A DNA stretch of 64,000 nt from Corynespora cassiicola (taxonomy: Eukaryota; Ascomycota; Dothideomycetes; Pleosporales; Corynesporascaceae): assembly GCA_022059125.1 (NCBI GenBank), contig JAEUWY010000015.1, positions 1,302,001-1,366,000 on the forward strand, written 5' to 3'. Below the pieces are notes generated by a model that had not been told where the DNA came from, did not search any database, and saw only the letters and a list, made by a program, of their open reading frames with translations. A program made the position numbers and the translations under genes. This document shows, piece by piece, positions 44,003 through 56,139 of the stretch; position 1 is the stretch's first letter, and each line of letters starts with the position of its first letter.

Positions 44003-45466
44003 CGCTGGATGCGACGGCGGCAGGGCTCAGGTGTCGTGGGTGCGGCGCGCTCGCATCGGGGCACCAGCATAGAGCCCGGGGCGAGGCGTCAGTCGGGGGG
44101 TGAAGACGGCAGGCGGTGTCTCGAGGCGTGGGAGGTGTGGGCGGTGTTGGTGTGGAGTCAGTCGACGGCGGGATGGAGCAGCGCGCCCAAGTGACATGGG
44201 AAGAAGGCGACAGAACAAATGGACAGCGGGCGTGCGGGATGGGGCTAGGCCGCAAGGAGCGGCGATATAGGGTGCGAGTCCTAGGGTGCGCAAGCGTCGA
44301 CGGATGTCGCTGGGCACCAGGAGCCGAGAAGACGGCGGGCAGCGGTGCAGTGGTGCAGGGCAGCAGGGCAGCAGGGAGAGCAGCGGCGGGTGGCTTTGGG
44401 AGCGGTGCGGTGCAGGAGGGCAGAGGGCTAGCGGCAGCGGCAGCAGCCAAGGCAGGACAGCGGGAGCAACGGGGGCAGAGAGTTGGGCTCGCTGGAGAAA
44501 AAGCAACGAGGCAGAGGGCGACGGGCGACTTGGACCGACTATCCAGAGGCCGGCTGCGTCGTCGGCGAGGCGGGGACACAAGCTCAAACACCACATGGAG
44601 GCGAAACGCTCCCCATAATGCGATTCTGAGAATGCCATCCAAGCCGTCCGAAAAGCGAGCGGCCGGTCCGTCACGGGTCCTGGGGTTCACGGGATTCACG
44701 ACCAGGCGGCCGCGCAGGGTCAAAGTCGTACGTTGCGCGCAGCCCTGCTCCACCGCTGCCCTGGGCCCTGAGCCCCGAGCCCCGAGGGCCCTGGGGCGCC
44801 CGTAGAGGCCCTCCAAGGAGCCCAGCGAGCCCTGGAGAGCCCTGGACGGCTGCCGCGCTGCGATGCTGTGATGCGGTGCTGTGCTGGTGCTGCGAGTGCT
44901 GGCCATCGACGTCATCGGCACCGCAAAAGAACCTTGGAACCTTGCCGGAAACCTTGAGGGCCATGCTTTGCCTGGCCTCACTCGCCGACACACGCCTGTG
45001 CCTTGGCCCGGCCGCCGCTCGGAGCCTTTTACTTCACCTCCCACCGTCCCGCCGGCCCCCGTCCCAGCCCAGTCTGTCTAGCCAGCCTCACCACTGCGAC
45101 GGTCGCGTGCTGCTGCTCTCTCCCACGCCCGCACTGGGCCAAGCCGTGCGCCGTCAACAAGTGCGTCCTGTCCGTCTGCAGATCATCGCAGCGTCGGGAA
45201 ACAAATAGCAAAAACGCTGCACAGAGAGCGGCCGCTTGCCTGCCACCATGATCCATTGCTGCATGACTTGTTAGCTTCCAACTGCTGCTGCTGCTGCTGC
45301 TGCTGCTGCGCTCCGCTTTTGACTCTGGCCAGTCGGCTTTGCTTTCGCGTTTTTCGCGTCCGCGCACGTGACCCGGTCACGCTTCTGGCCTGCGAGTCCT
45401 GGCGAGCCGGGGCCGGGAACTTTTTCGTGGAGCTGCTCAACCACCACCGACAACGCTTCGCCCGCC
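44003..45466. other. Divergent promoter, WC-1 / uS2m
   Basis: 1.46 kb shared 5' region. It contains CAGCAG-rich sequence at 44360-44460 and a CTG microsatellite at 45282-45309. Large overlapping open frames on both strands lack recognisable sequence. WC-1 transcripts usually have long leaders, which may occupy much of this. Confidence 0.55.
45282..45309. repeat. CTG trinucleotide microsatellite
   Basis: About nine perfect CTG units, roughly 160 bp upstream of the uS2m start codon. It lies in non-coding sequence in my model. Confidence 0.85.
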
Positions 45467-46645
45467 ATGATCGTGCGGCACCTAATCACTCGCGGCAGTG
45501 CGTATCCAGCATCCCCACAAGCCCGTCGTTGCCCACTGACCAATTGACCCCAGGCCGCCGGGCGCTCGCGCGCACCACCTGCGCTCCTCTGCGACGCTTC
45601 ACTGATCTCGCCCAGCCCGTCCCCCAACCCCAGCAGCAGCAACAGGCGCCGCTGCCCTCTATCGCGGAGCAGTACTACACGCACAAAGAGCAGGAGAAGC
45701 AGTACGGCAAGCTGGGCTCAGACATCACCCCCCATTACAAGCCCTACACGTTGCTGAACCACCCCCCTTCGCCGGCCGATGTCACCCTCGAGCTCCTCCT
45801 TGCATCCGAGGCACATCAGGGACATGCTACCGCCCTCTGGAATCCCGCAAATGCCCGTTACATCCATGGTATCCGACAGGGCGTCCACATCATCTCGCTC
45901 GAGGCCACGGCCGCTCACCTGAGGCGCTCCGCCAAAGTCGTACAGGAGGTGTGCAGAAAAGGAGGCATGGTGCTGTTCGTTGGAACCCGCGATGGCCAGG
46001 ACCGCGCTGTTGTTCGTGCAGCTGAGTTGGCCAAGGGATACCACTTGTTTGAGCGCTGGATCCCCGGTAGCATCACCAACGGCCAGCAGATTTTGGGCAA
46101 GTGTAAAACAAAGGTCGTCAACGAAAAGGACGAGGATGTTGCCGGCTTTGAGGAGCAATTGTATGACAGGCCGGTGCTGCGACCAGATCTAGTCGTGTGC
46201 TTGAACCCCCTGGAGAACTATGTGTTGCTGCACGAGTGCGCCTTAAACAACATCCCCACCATTGGCGTTATCGACACCAATGCTGACCCAACCTGGGTTA
46301 CGTATCCCATTCCAGCCAACGACGACAGGTACGTCTGAAACCTTAAATTGCCCCATCCCCAGCTAACGTCTTCTCAGCCATCGCTGCATTCAAGTCATTG
46401 CGGGCGTACTTGGCCGTGCAGGCGAGGCTGGCCAAAAGCAACGCCTGGAGGCGGCCGAATCGGGCGTGATCACCTATCGACCCGCCACAGGCCTCCAGCT
46501 CCCAGAGTCAGACGCCGAGGAGAAGTCAGCGGCGCCCACCGAGGGGCTAGAGGATAGCTTGGTGGACCCTGAAGAAATCGAGGCGAAGATGGACGAGGTC
46601 AAATCCGGAGAACGTAGTGCCAGGGATCTCAAGGCCAGCGCATAG
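45467..46645 (+). CDS. MRP4: Mitochondrial small-subunit ribosomal protein uS2m (Mrp4)
   Basis: Three exons: 45467-45497, 45554-46328 and 46378-46645, 357 aa. Exon 1 encodes MIVRHLITRG, and the spliced N terminus (with RRALARTTCAPLRRF) is a mitochondrial presequence rich in Arg without acids. The uS2 domain shows LLASEAHQGHATALWNPANA, IHIISLEAT-like HIISLEATAAHLRR, VLFVGTRDGQDRAVVRAAEL, WIPGSITN and PDLVVCLNPLENYVLLHECA, ending with the GVIDTNADP signature. The acidic tail is an ascomycete extension. The open frame continues upstream of the first intron acceptor without an ATG, so the spliced short first exon is the best start. Confidence 0.93.
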
Positions 46646-47725
46646 AAGGCAGTGTAAGAAAAAATCATGTAAATGTATGTAACATACCAACGTTCTGTAG
46701 CATGTGCATAAGATTGGCGTTTTTTTGTTTCCATGGCTTCTGCATCTCCCCTCCCCCCTCCCCCTCCTTCACAATGTCCATGCAACCCAAAAAAAAAGTT
46801 TACGTGTCCCAGAACCGCACTTGAGATTGCCAACGATAATTAAAACAACACTTTGACACCATCGTGATCGCAGCCAACAAATAATAATAAAAAACATTGA
46901 GAAGAAAAAAGAAGAAGAAAAACATACGGCACTCCTGGATCATCATCCCCTTCCCATCCAAGTTCCACCTGCACACCAGAATGGATGCCACCGACGATAG
47001 ATACCCCTTTCCACAATTCTTCCTCCAGCCTTAGTAATCCCCCAGAAAAAAAAGCCCGTCCCATGCAGCGCGGTGCAGCGCAATCCCCACAGTCGGGATC
47101 GGCATTGCGCCCCACCACCACCGAGCACATCCTCGCATCCAGACATGGAAAGCGCAAACCAAGTATTTGGTTGTGGGTGGAGAAGCGAAGCGAGGGACGC
47201 CATGGCCGTTGACGCGTCATGAGGGGATCGTTGCCTGGGGTGGGTTAGTGGGGGGAAGGGGGGTGGGTGGGCGTGACCTTTGTTGTTGAGGCCTTGGGGG
47301 CGGGGTGTTGTGTATACGCGCCGCAGGTAGATGAAGGATGCTTTTGAGGGTGCGGAGGGGAGGTCACGGGCGTACGGGGTTATGGGTCGAGGGTGGGATA
47401 TTGCCCAAATGGCAGACATGAAGGGTTGGCGAGGTACGTGGCACTCGATTACAGAAAACGATTTATTTATTTTTTCTTCTATGGCAGCTTGGAAGACATG
47501 TGCGTCTACGATGGGGGAAAAAGGGCCGCAACGTTGGTGTGTATGCAAGATGGTGGTGAGGGTGGAAGGGGCCTGCCTGCTTGCAAGGCGTTTACCAAGA
47601 AAAGTACATTAACGGGCGGGCAGACGGGCGGGTTTGCAATTATGTATGATCCGTCGAGATGCTCAGCCGCGCGGGGGAATAGAAAACAGAACAAGGGAGA
47701 TGGTGCCGCTCACTATGGGCTACAC
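46646..47725. other. Convergent 3' spacer
   Basis: Between uS2m (+) and the Sec14-like gene (-). It has A runs at about 46790-46798 and AAG/AAT-rich sequence at 46880-46925. Open frames at 46943-47612 overlap on both strands and show no recognisable sequence. Confidence 0.6.
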
Positions 47726-49585
47726 TTAGTCCAAGTCGTCCGGACTCGTCTCGATGGTTGCCGGCGCTGCGGGAGCTGGCTCCTCCTTCTTGGGCGGGGG
47801 GTAGAAGTTGAGCTTGCCGCCTTCACCTATCACGCCTATGCGGTCGTAAAATGTGCGGGCGCGGACGTACGGGTCGAGTTTCCAGTAGTTGTTCCGCAGC
47901 TCTTCGGCGACCGTGTCGCGCTCCTTTCTCCGCTCCTCGAGGCCCTTGCCCTTGTCGCCTTCGTGGATCCACTCCAGGATCGTGCCTTCGTACTTCTTCA
48001 CCAGCTCGTTCCGAGCGGTTTGGAGTTCTTCGCGGGGGGCGGCCTCGGCGAGCTTTGCGTTCTCGCCAGGCACGGGCTCTACGTACTTGTACTCCCACTT
48101 CTCGTCGCCGCCGAGGTCGACGGGTATCTGTGACTTGGGGACATACTTCTCCAATTCCTCGACGTTCTTGGCGAAGTGTACCTTTCCGGCCACGACTGGA
48201 TCGAGCCAGCCGCGGATGAGACTCCATATGGTGTTGAAAACCCAAGGGGCCTTGTAGACCAAAACGCGACCCAAGGATTCGGGATAGTTTGCCTCGAAGC
48301 ACTTGATCATGAACTTCACCGGAGCGTAATCCATGTTGGCCAAAGTGAAGTCGGTCATGTCGAAGACGATGGTCTAGGCAGTAGGGATCAGCACAGAGCA
48401 TTCACATGCTCGTAACTTGGGAATACTCACCGCGGTATCAATAGGTGGCCTCAGCAGCATCCTGGCCGTCTCTATCGTGTATACAGTAAACCGTTCTATG
48501 CTCTCTTCGCTCTGCTCTCCTGCCTTGTGGAGCCGCGCGCGGACATAGCACATTGGCCTTCCCTCGTTGTCGAGACCGTGCAAGAAACTCTTGCCCATCC
48601 TCAGCTGCGCCAAAAAGTCCTCGGCCTCCTTCTTCACCTTCGCATCGTCACTCTTGCTGGCTTCGAGCGGGCCTAGTTCTCCGTTCTTGATGAGGTCATC
48701 ATCAACATGCATTTCGTCAAGTCGCCAGTGCATCGTCGAGATCATCATGACGAGTGCCTTCTCTACGTCCCATTTCCTAGCGCGCAGGAACCGCAGGAGA
48801 AGACCGTCCGGGTGGTCATGCTTTACCATGCTCCAAAACGCCTTGCGCAAGTCTTCCGGCGCAGTGTTGGCGATGGCAGCCTTGAACTCCTTGGTCTGGC
48901 CGTGCTTGTCATCCTCGTCTGCTATTGACAGAGAGCTAATGTCCGCAGAGGCGACATTTCCAGACGCTGGGGCAGCATCGGCTTCGCCCTTGTCGCCCTT
49001 GTCGCCCTTGTTCCGCTTGAAGACATGCAGCCGGCTCTTCTTCTTCTTCTCCTTTCCGTCCTTCTCCGTCGACTCGCTGGCTACGGAGGGCGCGACATTC
49101 TCGGTACCATTGGCCTCGACCGCTGGCGCCTCGTACACTCCAAAGACCTTCATCGTCGCTGCCCATAGTTCGCGCAGCTTCCCTTCTTCTTCGGGGGTCA
49201 AGGTACCGGGACGGCCCGGTGGGGTATTGGGCGCCATGACGAGGTATGATTCGGTTAGGGCGGAGTATTCGAAGGGGGGCGAGGGGAAGGTTTTCTCGGG
49301 CTCGTTCGCCGCGTTATTCTTTGCGAGGGGCAAGAGGAGCGCGCCGCCGATGGCAATGCCAAAAACTACAACAGCCGTGTAGAAACCCGACCCGCTTCTA
49401 CGAATCTGCCTTGCGCTGTAACTCCCAGAGTGGTAAGCCCGGCGAGTGCTGGAGGAGGAGCCGCGGGGGGCGACAGTGAAACGGAACTGCGGCCGGTAGG
49501 CAGGAAGCCCGGATGGTCGATACTTTGATGAGGCGGATGCTAAACTTTGCGATATCTTCCTGGCGGAACGATGGCAAAGGGACAT
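47726..49585 (-). CDS. Sec14-like CRAL-TRIO lipid-transfer protein
   Basis: Two exons from 49585 down: 48431-49585 and 47726-48373, 600 aa. The N terminus is Arg/Ser-rich like a mitochondrial presequence, followed by one membrane helix at 68-88 (FYTAVVVFGIAIGGALLLPLA). A charged linker (KKKKSRLHVFKRNKGDKGDKGE) leads to the CRAL-TRIO N-terminal part (DGLLLRFLRARKWDVEKALVMM). The lipid-binding SEC14 domain then spans the splice junction (MCYVRARLHKAG, then TIVFDMTDFTLANMDYAPVK and GRVLVYKAPWVF). It resembles the Csr1/Pdr16 phosphatidylinositol-transfer group. The membrane anchor and presequence suggest a mitochondrial or membrane-contact location, which is inference. Divergent from DAM1, 608 bp apart. 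Confidence 0.9.
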
Positions 49586-50193
49586 GGGAAGAGGGAGGGA
49601 GGCGGAAGAGTATGCGGCGAGGCGCGCGGCTTATGGCAAGTCAGGCCCAGCTCTTTTGGCAGTGATGATTCCCGCAGTAATAGGGCTTAGTCGGCACCGT
49701 CGGAGGGGCGGAGCGAGGATTCAGTTGGTGCGCGACGGGCGACGAGCGGACAGGCGTCGGGATTGGAGCGAGATTGGGGGGGTCTGGATGCGCCAGTGAC
49801 TCGGTGGGGATTCGGTAGCTCGTCAACAACGGAAATCCCCCCTGACTATACAGAATGAGGGTTGTCCAGGAGCATAACAGAGGCTGGCGCACACAACCGT
49901 CATTGATGCTTGGGCGTCATCTGGCTTCGGCCACGCCCGTTGCGGTTAGCATCTGCTTCCGCGGGCGCGCTGCCCCTCCATGCAAACACCCAAAAGCACC
50001 TCGAATAAACAATTGCCCCGCTGCCGCTGTTCCGAGAGCCTCTGTGATTCCGACACCTGCGCCGTGATCCTGCGTACGCGCCGCCGAGTACTGGGCCATC
50101 TTACCCTGGATCAGATACTGCGACCAAAGCTCGAGCAGCCCCCCGCAACATTTCGGTTCCCGCCCCGTACCAACACAACAACATCCCCAAACA
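49586..50193. other. Divergent promoter, Sec14-like / DAM1
   Basis: 608 bp shared 5' region. No additional gene is seen. Confidence 0.6.
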
Positions 50194-50923
50194 ATGACCT
50201 CCACAACGCCCACCACCGAGCCCAGATCGCTCTCACGTGCCCGGTCCAAGTCGCCGCGCTCGCGTCCGACGACTCCGCTCCGCCCCTCGTCCCGCAGCTC
50301 CCTCCGCGACAGCGCGCAACGCGGCCGCGGCCCCTACGCATCCTCGACGAACCCGCTCGAAAACCTGCAGGATGGCTTTGCCGAGCTCAGCGACGCCATG
50401 GCCGACCTGGAGCAGAATTTTGTGCAGCTGCAGCTGATGCACGAAAGTCTGGCGCGCTTCTCGGAGAGCTTTGCGGGGTTCCTGTACGGCATGAACATGA
50501 ATGCTTTTTGCGTCGACTTCCCAGAGGTAACACAAGGTGTCCACAGATGGCTTGGAGCGCGTATCTGACTCTGCGCAGGCACCAATCACCGAATCCTTCA
50601 AACGCCCGCAGAATACCGCGGGCGCTGGCCCTGACTTCAAGAGCTCCGTCGGCCCCGAGCCGGAGGTGGATGCTACCTTCATGACCACAGACTCTTTTGT
50701 AGAGCACCCGCCGAGCAGCAAGGCCCCGTCCAAATTCCAACCCCCAGTCACTCCCAAGAAGGAACCTAGGAAGTCCGGCATTGCGAGGGGTAGGGGAGGT
50801 ATACCCAGGGCAGGCAGAGGCGGTGGAATCCCCACGCGCGGCGGCTCAACTAGAGGCACCGGTACACGAGGTGGAAGCGGGATCGTGAGAGGAACTGCGG
50901 GGAGGGGGAGGGGAGTGCGGTAA
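50194..50923 (+). CDS. DAM1: DASH complex subunit Dam1
   Basis: Two exons: 50194-50526 and 50579-50923, 225 aa. Dam1 is part of the ring-forming DASH/Dam1 complex that couples kinetochores to spindle microtubules. The conserved helical block runs NPLENLQDGFAELSDAMADL, then LMHESLARFSESFAGFLYGM and NAFCVDFPEAPI, with the 52-nt intron between Glu and Ala. The N terminus is basic and Ser/Pro-rich (RARSKSPRSRPTTPLRP), suited to kinase control as in yeast. The C-terminal 60 residues are Gly/Arg repeats (RGRGG, RGGS, RGTG), a basic microtubule- or RNA-binding type tail. Confidence 0.94.
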
Positions 50924-51592
50924 GCAAAGCGGTATCTGGAGTCTATGGCAGTTGCTATAGACGTCCCGGAACTTGCAATACATCTGGGTCTGAAGACTTG
51001 GTCAAGAACATGCTTGGCGTGCGCCCACAGGGGGACTCGGGGCCCAAGTGCCTCACTCACACTCTTGGGTCGATGACGATCCACAGTCAACAGCTTCACC
51101 AAGCTAGTCGACCATTGCATTACCAAAGCTCACCGCTTGCTTAACGGTAGATTCAGCAATATTGCATCGGCCACCAGCGTAAATAGTTGTCCCGGCGCCA
51201 CCAAAGGAATCAAGCCAGCTTCATGGATCGTATTGAGAGCAGTGTGCGCAAGTAACGATCGTCCTTATTCATTGACATCCACGTCCTATGTTCCAATTCT
51301 CAAAGCTAACGAGTCCAGCTGGACTCCAAAATCCGCCCCTATCAAGAAGTGTAGCATCACCATCATTAACATTACTTCTCCTCTCCAATCCCAGGAGCTC
51401 CGGCCATGTAAATGCAGTTATCCAGGATCGCCGTCCATGAGGGGTATCGGGTATCACTGCAGTGGTATCATAAAATCCAAAGCGCATAACGACGTAAGGA
51501 ATGGTGTAGGTCAGGGGTTAGGTCCAGCCTGCGCGATGTTGCAACAGCGAGCAGAACCATGCTGAAGCCGATCAAGGCTTCATTCAGAGTAC
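50924..51592. other. Convergent 3' spacer
   Basis: Between DAM1 (+) and the Ytp1-like gene (-). Nothing supportable is seen. Confidence 0.6.
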
Positions 51593-53531
51593 TCAAGCAA
51601 GCGCGCCGGCGCTGTGCTTTGCAAACATGCTCGCACTCTCTTTGCGCACTGCCCAGCCCTTGAGTGCAATGGTCACCGTGGTCCAAGCCATGATGAGTGC
51701 AGTGAAGCCCATGGTCACGGTAAATGTGAACATGGCATCCAGATCATACGACTCCAAGGCAGCAACAGTGTCCTTGTTGCTCACCATAAAGGTTATGCCG
51801 CCAGCGATCAGGCAGAAGGCAGTGATGATCTCGGTAGGTGGGCGAGAGGGGAGGTAGGACGTGGGCGGCGAGATGTACAGGGTAATATACGTGAGGGCCC
51901 TCGACAAAGCGAATCCCATGAACATGCTACCCCACTGAGTGTGGATCATTGTAGAGAGCATCGACGCCTGGTGGTGCGAGCTCATCATCTTGCCGAGGAG
52001 CATGATGACAAGCGCTGGCATCGGGTTCATCGAGAAGCGGTACTGACGAGGCTGTTGCCACGAATCCTCGTCGAGATGGGCCAGTGGCTGTGAAGACAGC
52101 ACCGAGCTGTTGAGCAAGTCTCTCATCTTCTGGGATTCGACGATCATGCCAAGCTATGGGGGCAAAAGTCAGTGAATGTCCCGCTAAAAACGGAAGGCAC
52201 GGCCAAACTCACCAGACCCCCACCAAAGAACATCACCGAAATCGACACATGCTCCAAATCCTGCGCCGTCCACTCATCGCCCCACGCTGCCAAATGCTCG
52301 AGGAAAACATTCGTGCAGCCATAGAGGAAAATGACAAACGACTCTGTGAACTCGGCGGATGGTAGGCCCGCCCTCCGACGTCCGACTACCTCCTTGGGTG
52401 GCTTCACGTTCCACGCCCAACCGAAGTCCGCAAACGCACCCATCCATCGACCAAGAGTGAGCAGTCCATATACGAAAAAGATGCCTCCCTTGACGTAGTG
52501 GGCAAGCACGTTGAAGACGGCGTCTCCTCGCTACGAACACCCTGTTAGCATCCTTTCACTGCCGGATTACTCAGGTTTCACTTACACCAATGCCTCCGTA
52601 GACGACGGTTCCGCTGGTTATTGCAACGAGCCCTTGGATGATGATGGTGCGGTCAATCACGACGTAAAAGAAGCGAAGAGCCTTGAGCGGGCGACCGACA
52701 GTGAAACGAGCGAGGTGACGCGAGAAGAAGCGATCGACAGGAGTGTTCTTCAAGAAGCCACGCTTCTCAGCATCACCATCGAAAGAGTCGTCGTCTTCCC
52801 CGGTATACCTAGGAGTCTGGCCCAAGAACAGCTGGTTCTCCGATTCAACGCTTGGCGATCGCGAATGTCCGTAAAGAGACGAGGAATTGCGCTCAGTACC
52901 CTGACCCGAATCATTTGACCACCTAGGTGCCGCCGAGGTCTCCATGTTTTGTACGCGCTGGTACTGGGCCATGTTCGCAGCTGTCATCGAGTGTGCCGCC
53001 AACTGATCGTCTGTCGCATGTGACTGTAGTCCCGCATAACGCTGGACTAGAGCCATGAAGACCCATGCCGACGCTATCCAAGTTATGATCCACCCAATCT
53101 TGCTATGCGAGTTATTCTCGTAGAGCTCGGGGGTCTTTTGGTTGTATATAACGCCCAAAAGAAGAGCGAAAGCGTTCACGATGAGGAAGAGAAATTGAGA
53201 GGGCAGGGCCAAGCGCGAACGGGCGATGCTCAGCATCACGCCTAGACGAAGTCAATCAAAACCCTGCTACACCCGGAAGCTCGCGTAACCCACCGACTGG
53301 CAAAACTATGGTCCAAGCTAGGACTTCGAGGCCGACATGCCAATACATCAGACCTGCCTGCTCCGAGAGGCTCCAATAGCTGCGCGGCATACCGCTGTCC
53401 TCAACCTGAGGCTGCGGTGCATGTTGTGCGCTCTCGTGTTGCTCGTGCTCTTCGCCGTGAGCAGCTGCTAGAGGCAAACCCCCAAGCAGGAGCGCGACGG
53501 TAGCCAAAGTCACAAATCGGACCTTCGTCAT
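51593..53531 (-). CDS. Ytp1-like multi-spanning membrane protein
   Basis: Four exons from 53531 down: 53294-53531, 52586-53241, 52213-52530 and 51593-52153, 590 aa, all GT-AG and in frame. A signal peptide (MTKVRFVTLATVALLLGGLPLAAA) is followed by a His/Glu-rich segment HGEEHEQHESAQH. Many hydrophobic helices follow, with a hydrophilic Ser-rich loop (about residues 150-210) between them. Typical blocks are MYWHVGLEVLAWTIVLPVG, GGIFFVYGLLTLGRWMGAFA and EHVSISVMFFGGGLLGM. Members have ferric-reductase/cytochrome-like membrane topology. The molecular role is not established. The His-rich start could bind metal, which is inference. Confidence 0.88.
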
Positions 53532-56139
53532 GTATACTATGGGATTGAAGAATAGGCCTGGGAATAGGAGGGAAGCTTCGCGACTCGAAATGCAAGCAGA
53601 AAGCGGGGACAGCCCTCAAGATATGGGGCACAACAATGAGGAGAAGGCGCGCTATGTCCGAAAGTGCGCCGGCAAAGCAATGCTGAGAATCGCGGCAGAC
53701 CAGGTCAAAGAGGCTGCAGGGACGAGGCGGTACAAAGCGAATTATATGGCAGGCCCCAATCGCGATTGCGCCTGACAGCGTCAGATATTATCCTCGCCGG
53801 AATGATCGGAGACATCGGCCATCACGAGATAAGTTTGTCAGCACTCGATTTTTGCTGTCTTGAGGTAGGCAGCTTCTCTATGCTCTGACGACGTACAGGC
53901 GTATAAGTGGGTCACCCTTGGCGCACTTGGCCAACAAGCCCGTTGCTGTCAGCCCTCCAGCCTGCCCGAACCATGGATTTGCCGGGCGCCGTCGAAACTG
54001 TCCTGCGGCCGAAATGGCCTTTCAACGTCCGCCTGGCTCACCACGTTCGCGGCCCTCGGGACCCGCTTCTCGCTCCTCCAACGGCGAAGTATGCGACCTG
54101 CCCACGCGCTGCCTACGCTGCGCGGCGCCCTCGCGCCTCGTCTGTGCGACATGGAAAGGCGGGGAAGCAAAGCCCTTGTTGTCTTGCGAAGGTCTTGGTC
54201 CGGCTTCGGGCTTCTGCAGTCTCCGTTTCTGAGGTTTCCATGACCGTCCACGACTGCTCGGCAGCGCCTCTTTCTGCGCTGGTTTCTGCGCCTCCAAGAA
54301 ACCGCATCGTTGCATTTTTTCCACGTCAGGGCAGCCTCCCGTGTTAGCCGATCCTCTTGCCGCTCCCGGCAAGCACCTGGTTGCACGCAGGAGGCTGACT
54401 TTTGTTTTCTGCATATCTCCACCTTCGTCCGAGCTTGTTGCCTTCATCCGCAACCCTCCGGGCCTTGCCTCGCAGCACGATCGACGTCAACAGACGCCAA
54501 ATCGCGCCTTGAATAAGCTTTTTAGCGCCTTAGCTTAATGCGCCATACCGGTTAACATCCCAGTAAGCAGGTCGGCTGCTGATCTAGACAGACCCCGTCG
54601 TCCTCGCAGAGTGGCTGACCCCCCTCGGTTTCGGTGACAAAGCCATCCGGTGTCTTCCGGAGAGTGCCTTCTCTCCAGTCATTTCTTCAGCCACCTCAAG
54701 TCGGCCTTTTGACGTCGATTCGGCCTTTCTAAATCTCGAAAGAGCGGCATCTAAAAGGTACGGGAAATATTGTACATCGAAGATGTATATGTACATCGGA
54801 AACAATCCCCCACGCGGATTTCTCTTCTGTATCCAGATCGCACCAGCATGTGGTCGATATCATGTCACCTACCCTGCCTCGTACGAGCCATACCAGCCGC
54901 GTCTGTGTTTGTGGCCTCCGTCTGACAATGAGTCACATCGCCTCATCGCCAGGGCCAAATTCGCCCAACTGCATCTAGTTCCATTTTCCCACCCTACATC
55001 ATTTCATTAGGCAAGCCGCGCCTCATTAAGTAGGGCTGACACGTTGCCGCCTTGCTGTACCACCGTAGACTGGATGTTGTACAGGGAATCCCTCTCCACG
55101 ATGTCGGACGTACAAAGAGGAATCTGTATCCTGCGAGCATCCGTGATCACGATCCTGCGGGATGAGCTTTCCACTATTGGCCGTCCCGTCGGCTAGTCGA
55201 AATATCCGAGCTCCACCTGCAGTGTTTTGTTGCAAGGTTAATTCGCGAATCGGTTCCCGTCCTGAACCACTTTCGCTACTGAGCTGGGGCCAGTGACTTT
55301 TCCGGCGCTTATCAGCTCTGTCATGGGACCATCAATAACTCTATATGAACATCACCAGAAAGAGCTGCATGCTATATGCACCCCGCTCATAGTGGTGCAT
55401 GGCTTTCTCAACGAAGACGTGATTGCCTCGCTTCTTCTAAAAGGCGCACATCTTCGCGACGACTCCAAAGCGGTGAGTGAGACATGGTCTGCCTGTCTAC
55501 GATTTTCTTCAAAGACAGCTCACGAGAGCCCCACTGGTATTTGCTAGCGTCATTACAGAAAATGCAGTTCCTCGCACCCAATTCATGCGGCTGCAGATCG
55601 AGGCTAGCCCCATTATGATCTTGACCGAATTTTCACCGCTTCGCGTTTTGTCCGGGTGCGGCAGGCTTCTGATTCCGCGCCATGAACTGGGGATATGTCT
55701 ACCACGTGAAGATGGTTTCATTTGACCAAGACTACACCCTGGTTAGCCGGTTTGGCGTCACCTCGCTAGCCGCATGGCAGCATTGTGTCGACTATGTGAA
55801 GGGACTAGACTATTCCACTGCTGCGGGTCAATACACAGAACTACTCCAAGGGCCTCCGTGCGATCTGTGTCCGATTCCGCCATTCCGACGATATTTTTAC
55901 CGAAAGGTTATGTCTTCCGTTTTTCCGTCTGCGAGAGCATCAGTGCATTCCATTCAACGCTCTTGATTTCCGGTTGAGCCGTCTCTGGTCTTTCGGTGAT
56001 TACATCCAGATAACTGAAGCCATTAAAGACCTTTTTTTCCTGTGCCGAATACTGAGATTGCTCTTTGCCTGTTTTCCATCATAATTACGTGGATCTTGCA
56101 CATTTACAGATTCAGTCGATATGAATCTCCATTCATTAT
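53532..56139. other. Sparse accessory-type spacer
   Basis: 2.6 kb in which only the weak two-exon model at 55323-55725 has any coding look. A second ATG-started 94-codon frame (55682-55966) overlaps it. A small TGTACATC repeat lies at 54772-54798. The texture changes here from dense conserved genes to sparse sequence. Confidence 0.5.
55323..55725 (+). CDS. Possible small unknown protein
   Basis: Two exons, 55323-55472 and 55519-55725, would encode 118 aa: the donor is GCG|GTGAGT and the acceptor ACAG|CTC (46-nt intron, in frame). The sequence looks protein-like (LYEHHQKELHAICTPLIVVH, then RAPLVFASVITENAV), but no family is recognised. It may be a remnant of a larger gene, since another frame starting at 55682 (MNWGYVYHVKMVSFDQDYTL) also looks coding. 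No transcription evidence is available from the sequence. Confidence 0.25.

Noticed and set aside
43352..44194. 280-codon + strand frame over WC-1 exon 1
   Set aside because: Antisense shadow of the low-complexity N-terminal region of WC-1.
44116..44805. 229-codon + strand frame in the WC-1/uS2m promoter
   Set aside because: Ala/Gly/Arg-rich translation of CAGCAG-type repeats with an overlapping open antisense frame.
45256..45466. Upstream extension of the uS2m frame
   Set aside because: It has no ATG and includes a polycysteine stretch from the CTG microsatellite; the two-exon start at 45467 gives a normal mitochondrial presequence.
53900..54450. Open frames on both strands (for example 53907-54347)
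   Set aside because: Arg/Pro/Ser-rich translations in four overlapping frames, no motif and no splice continuation.
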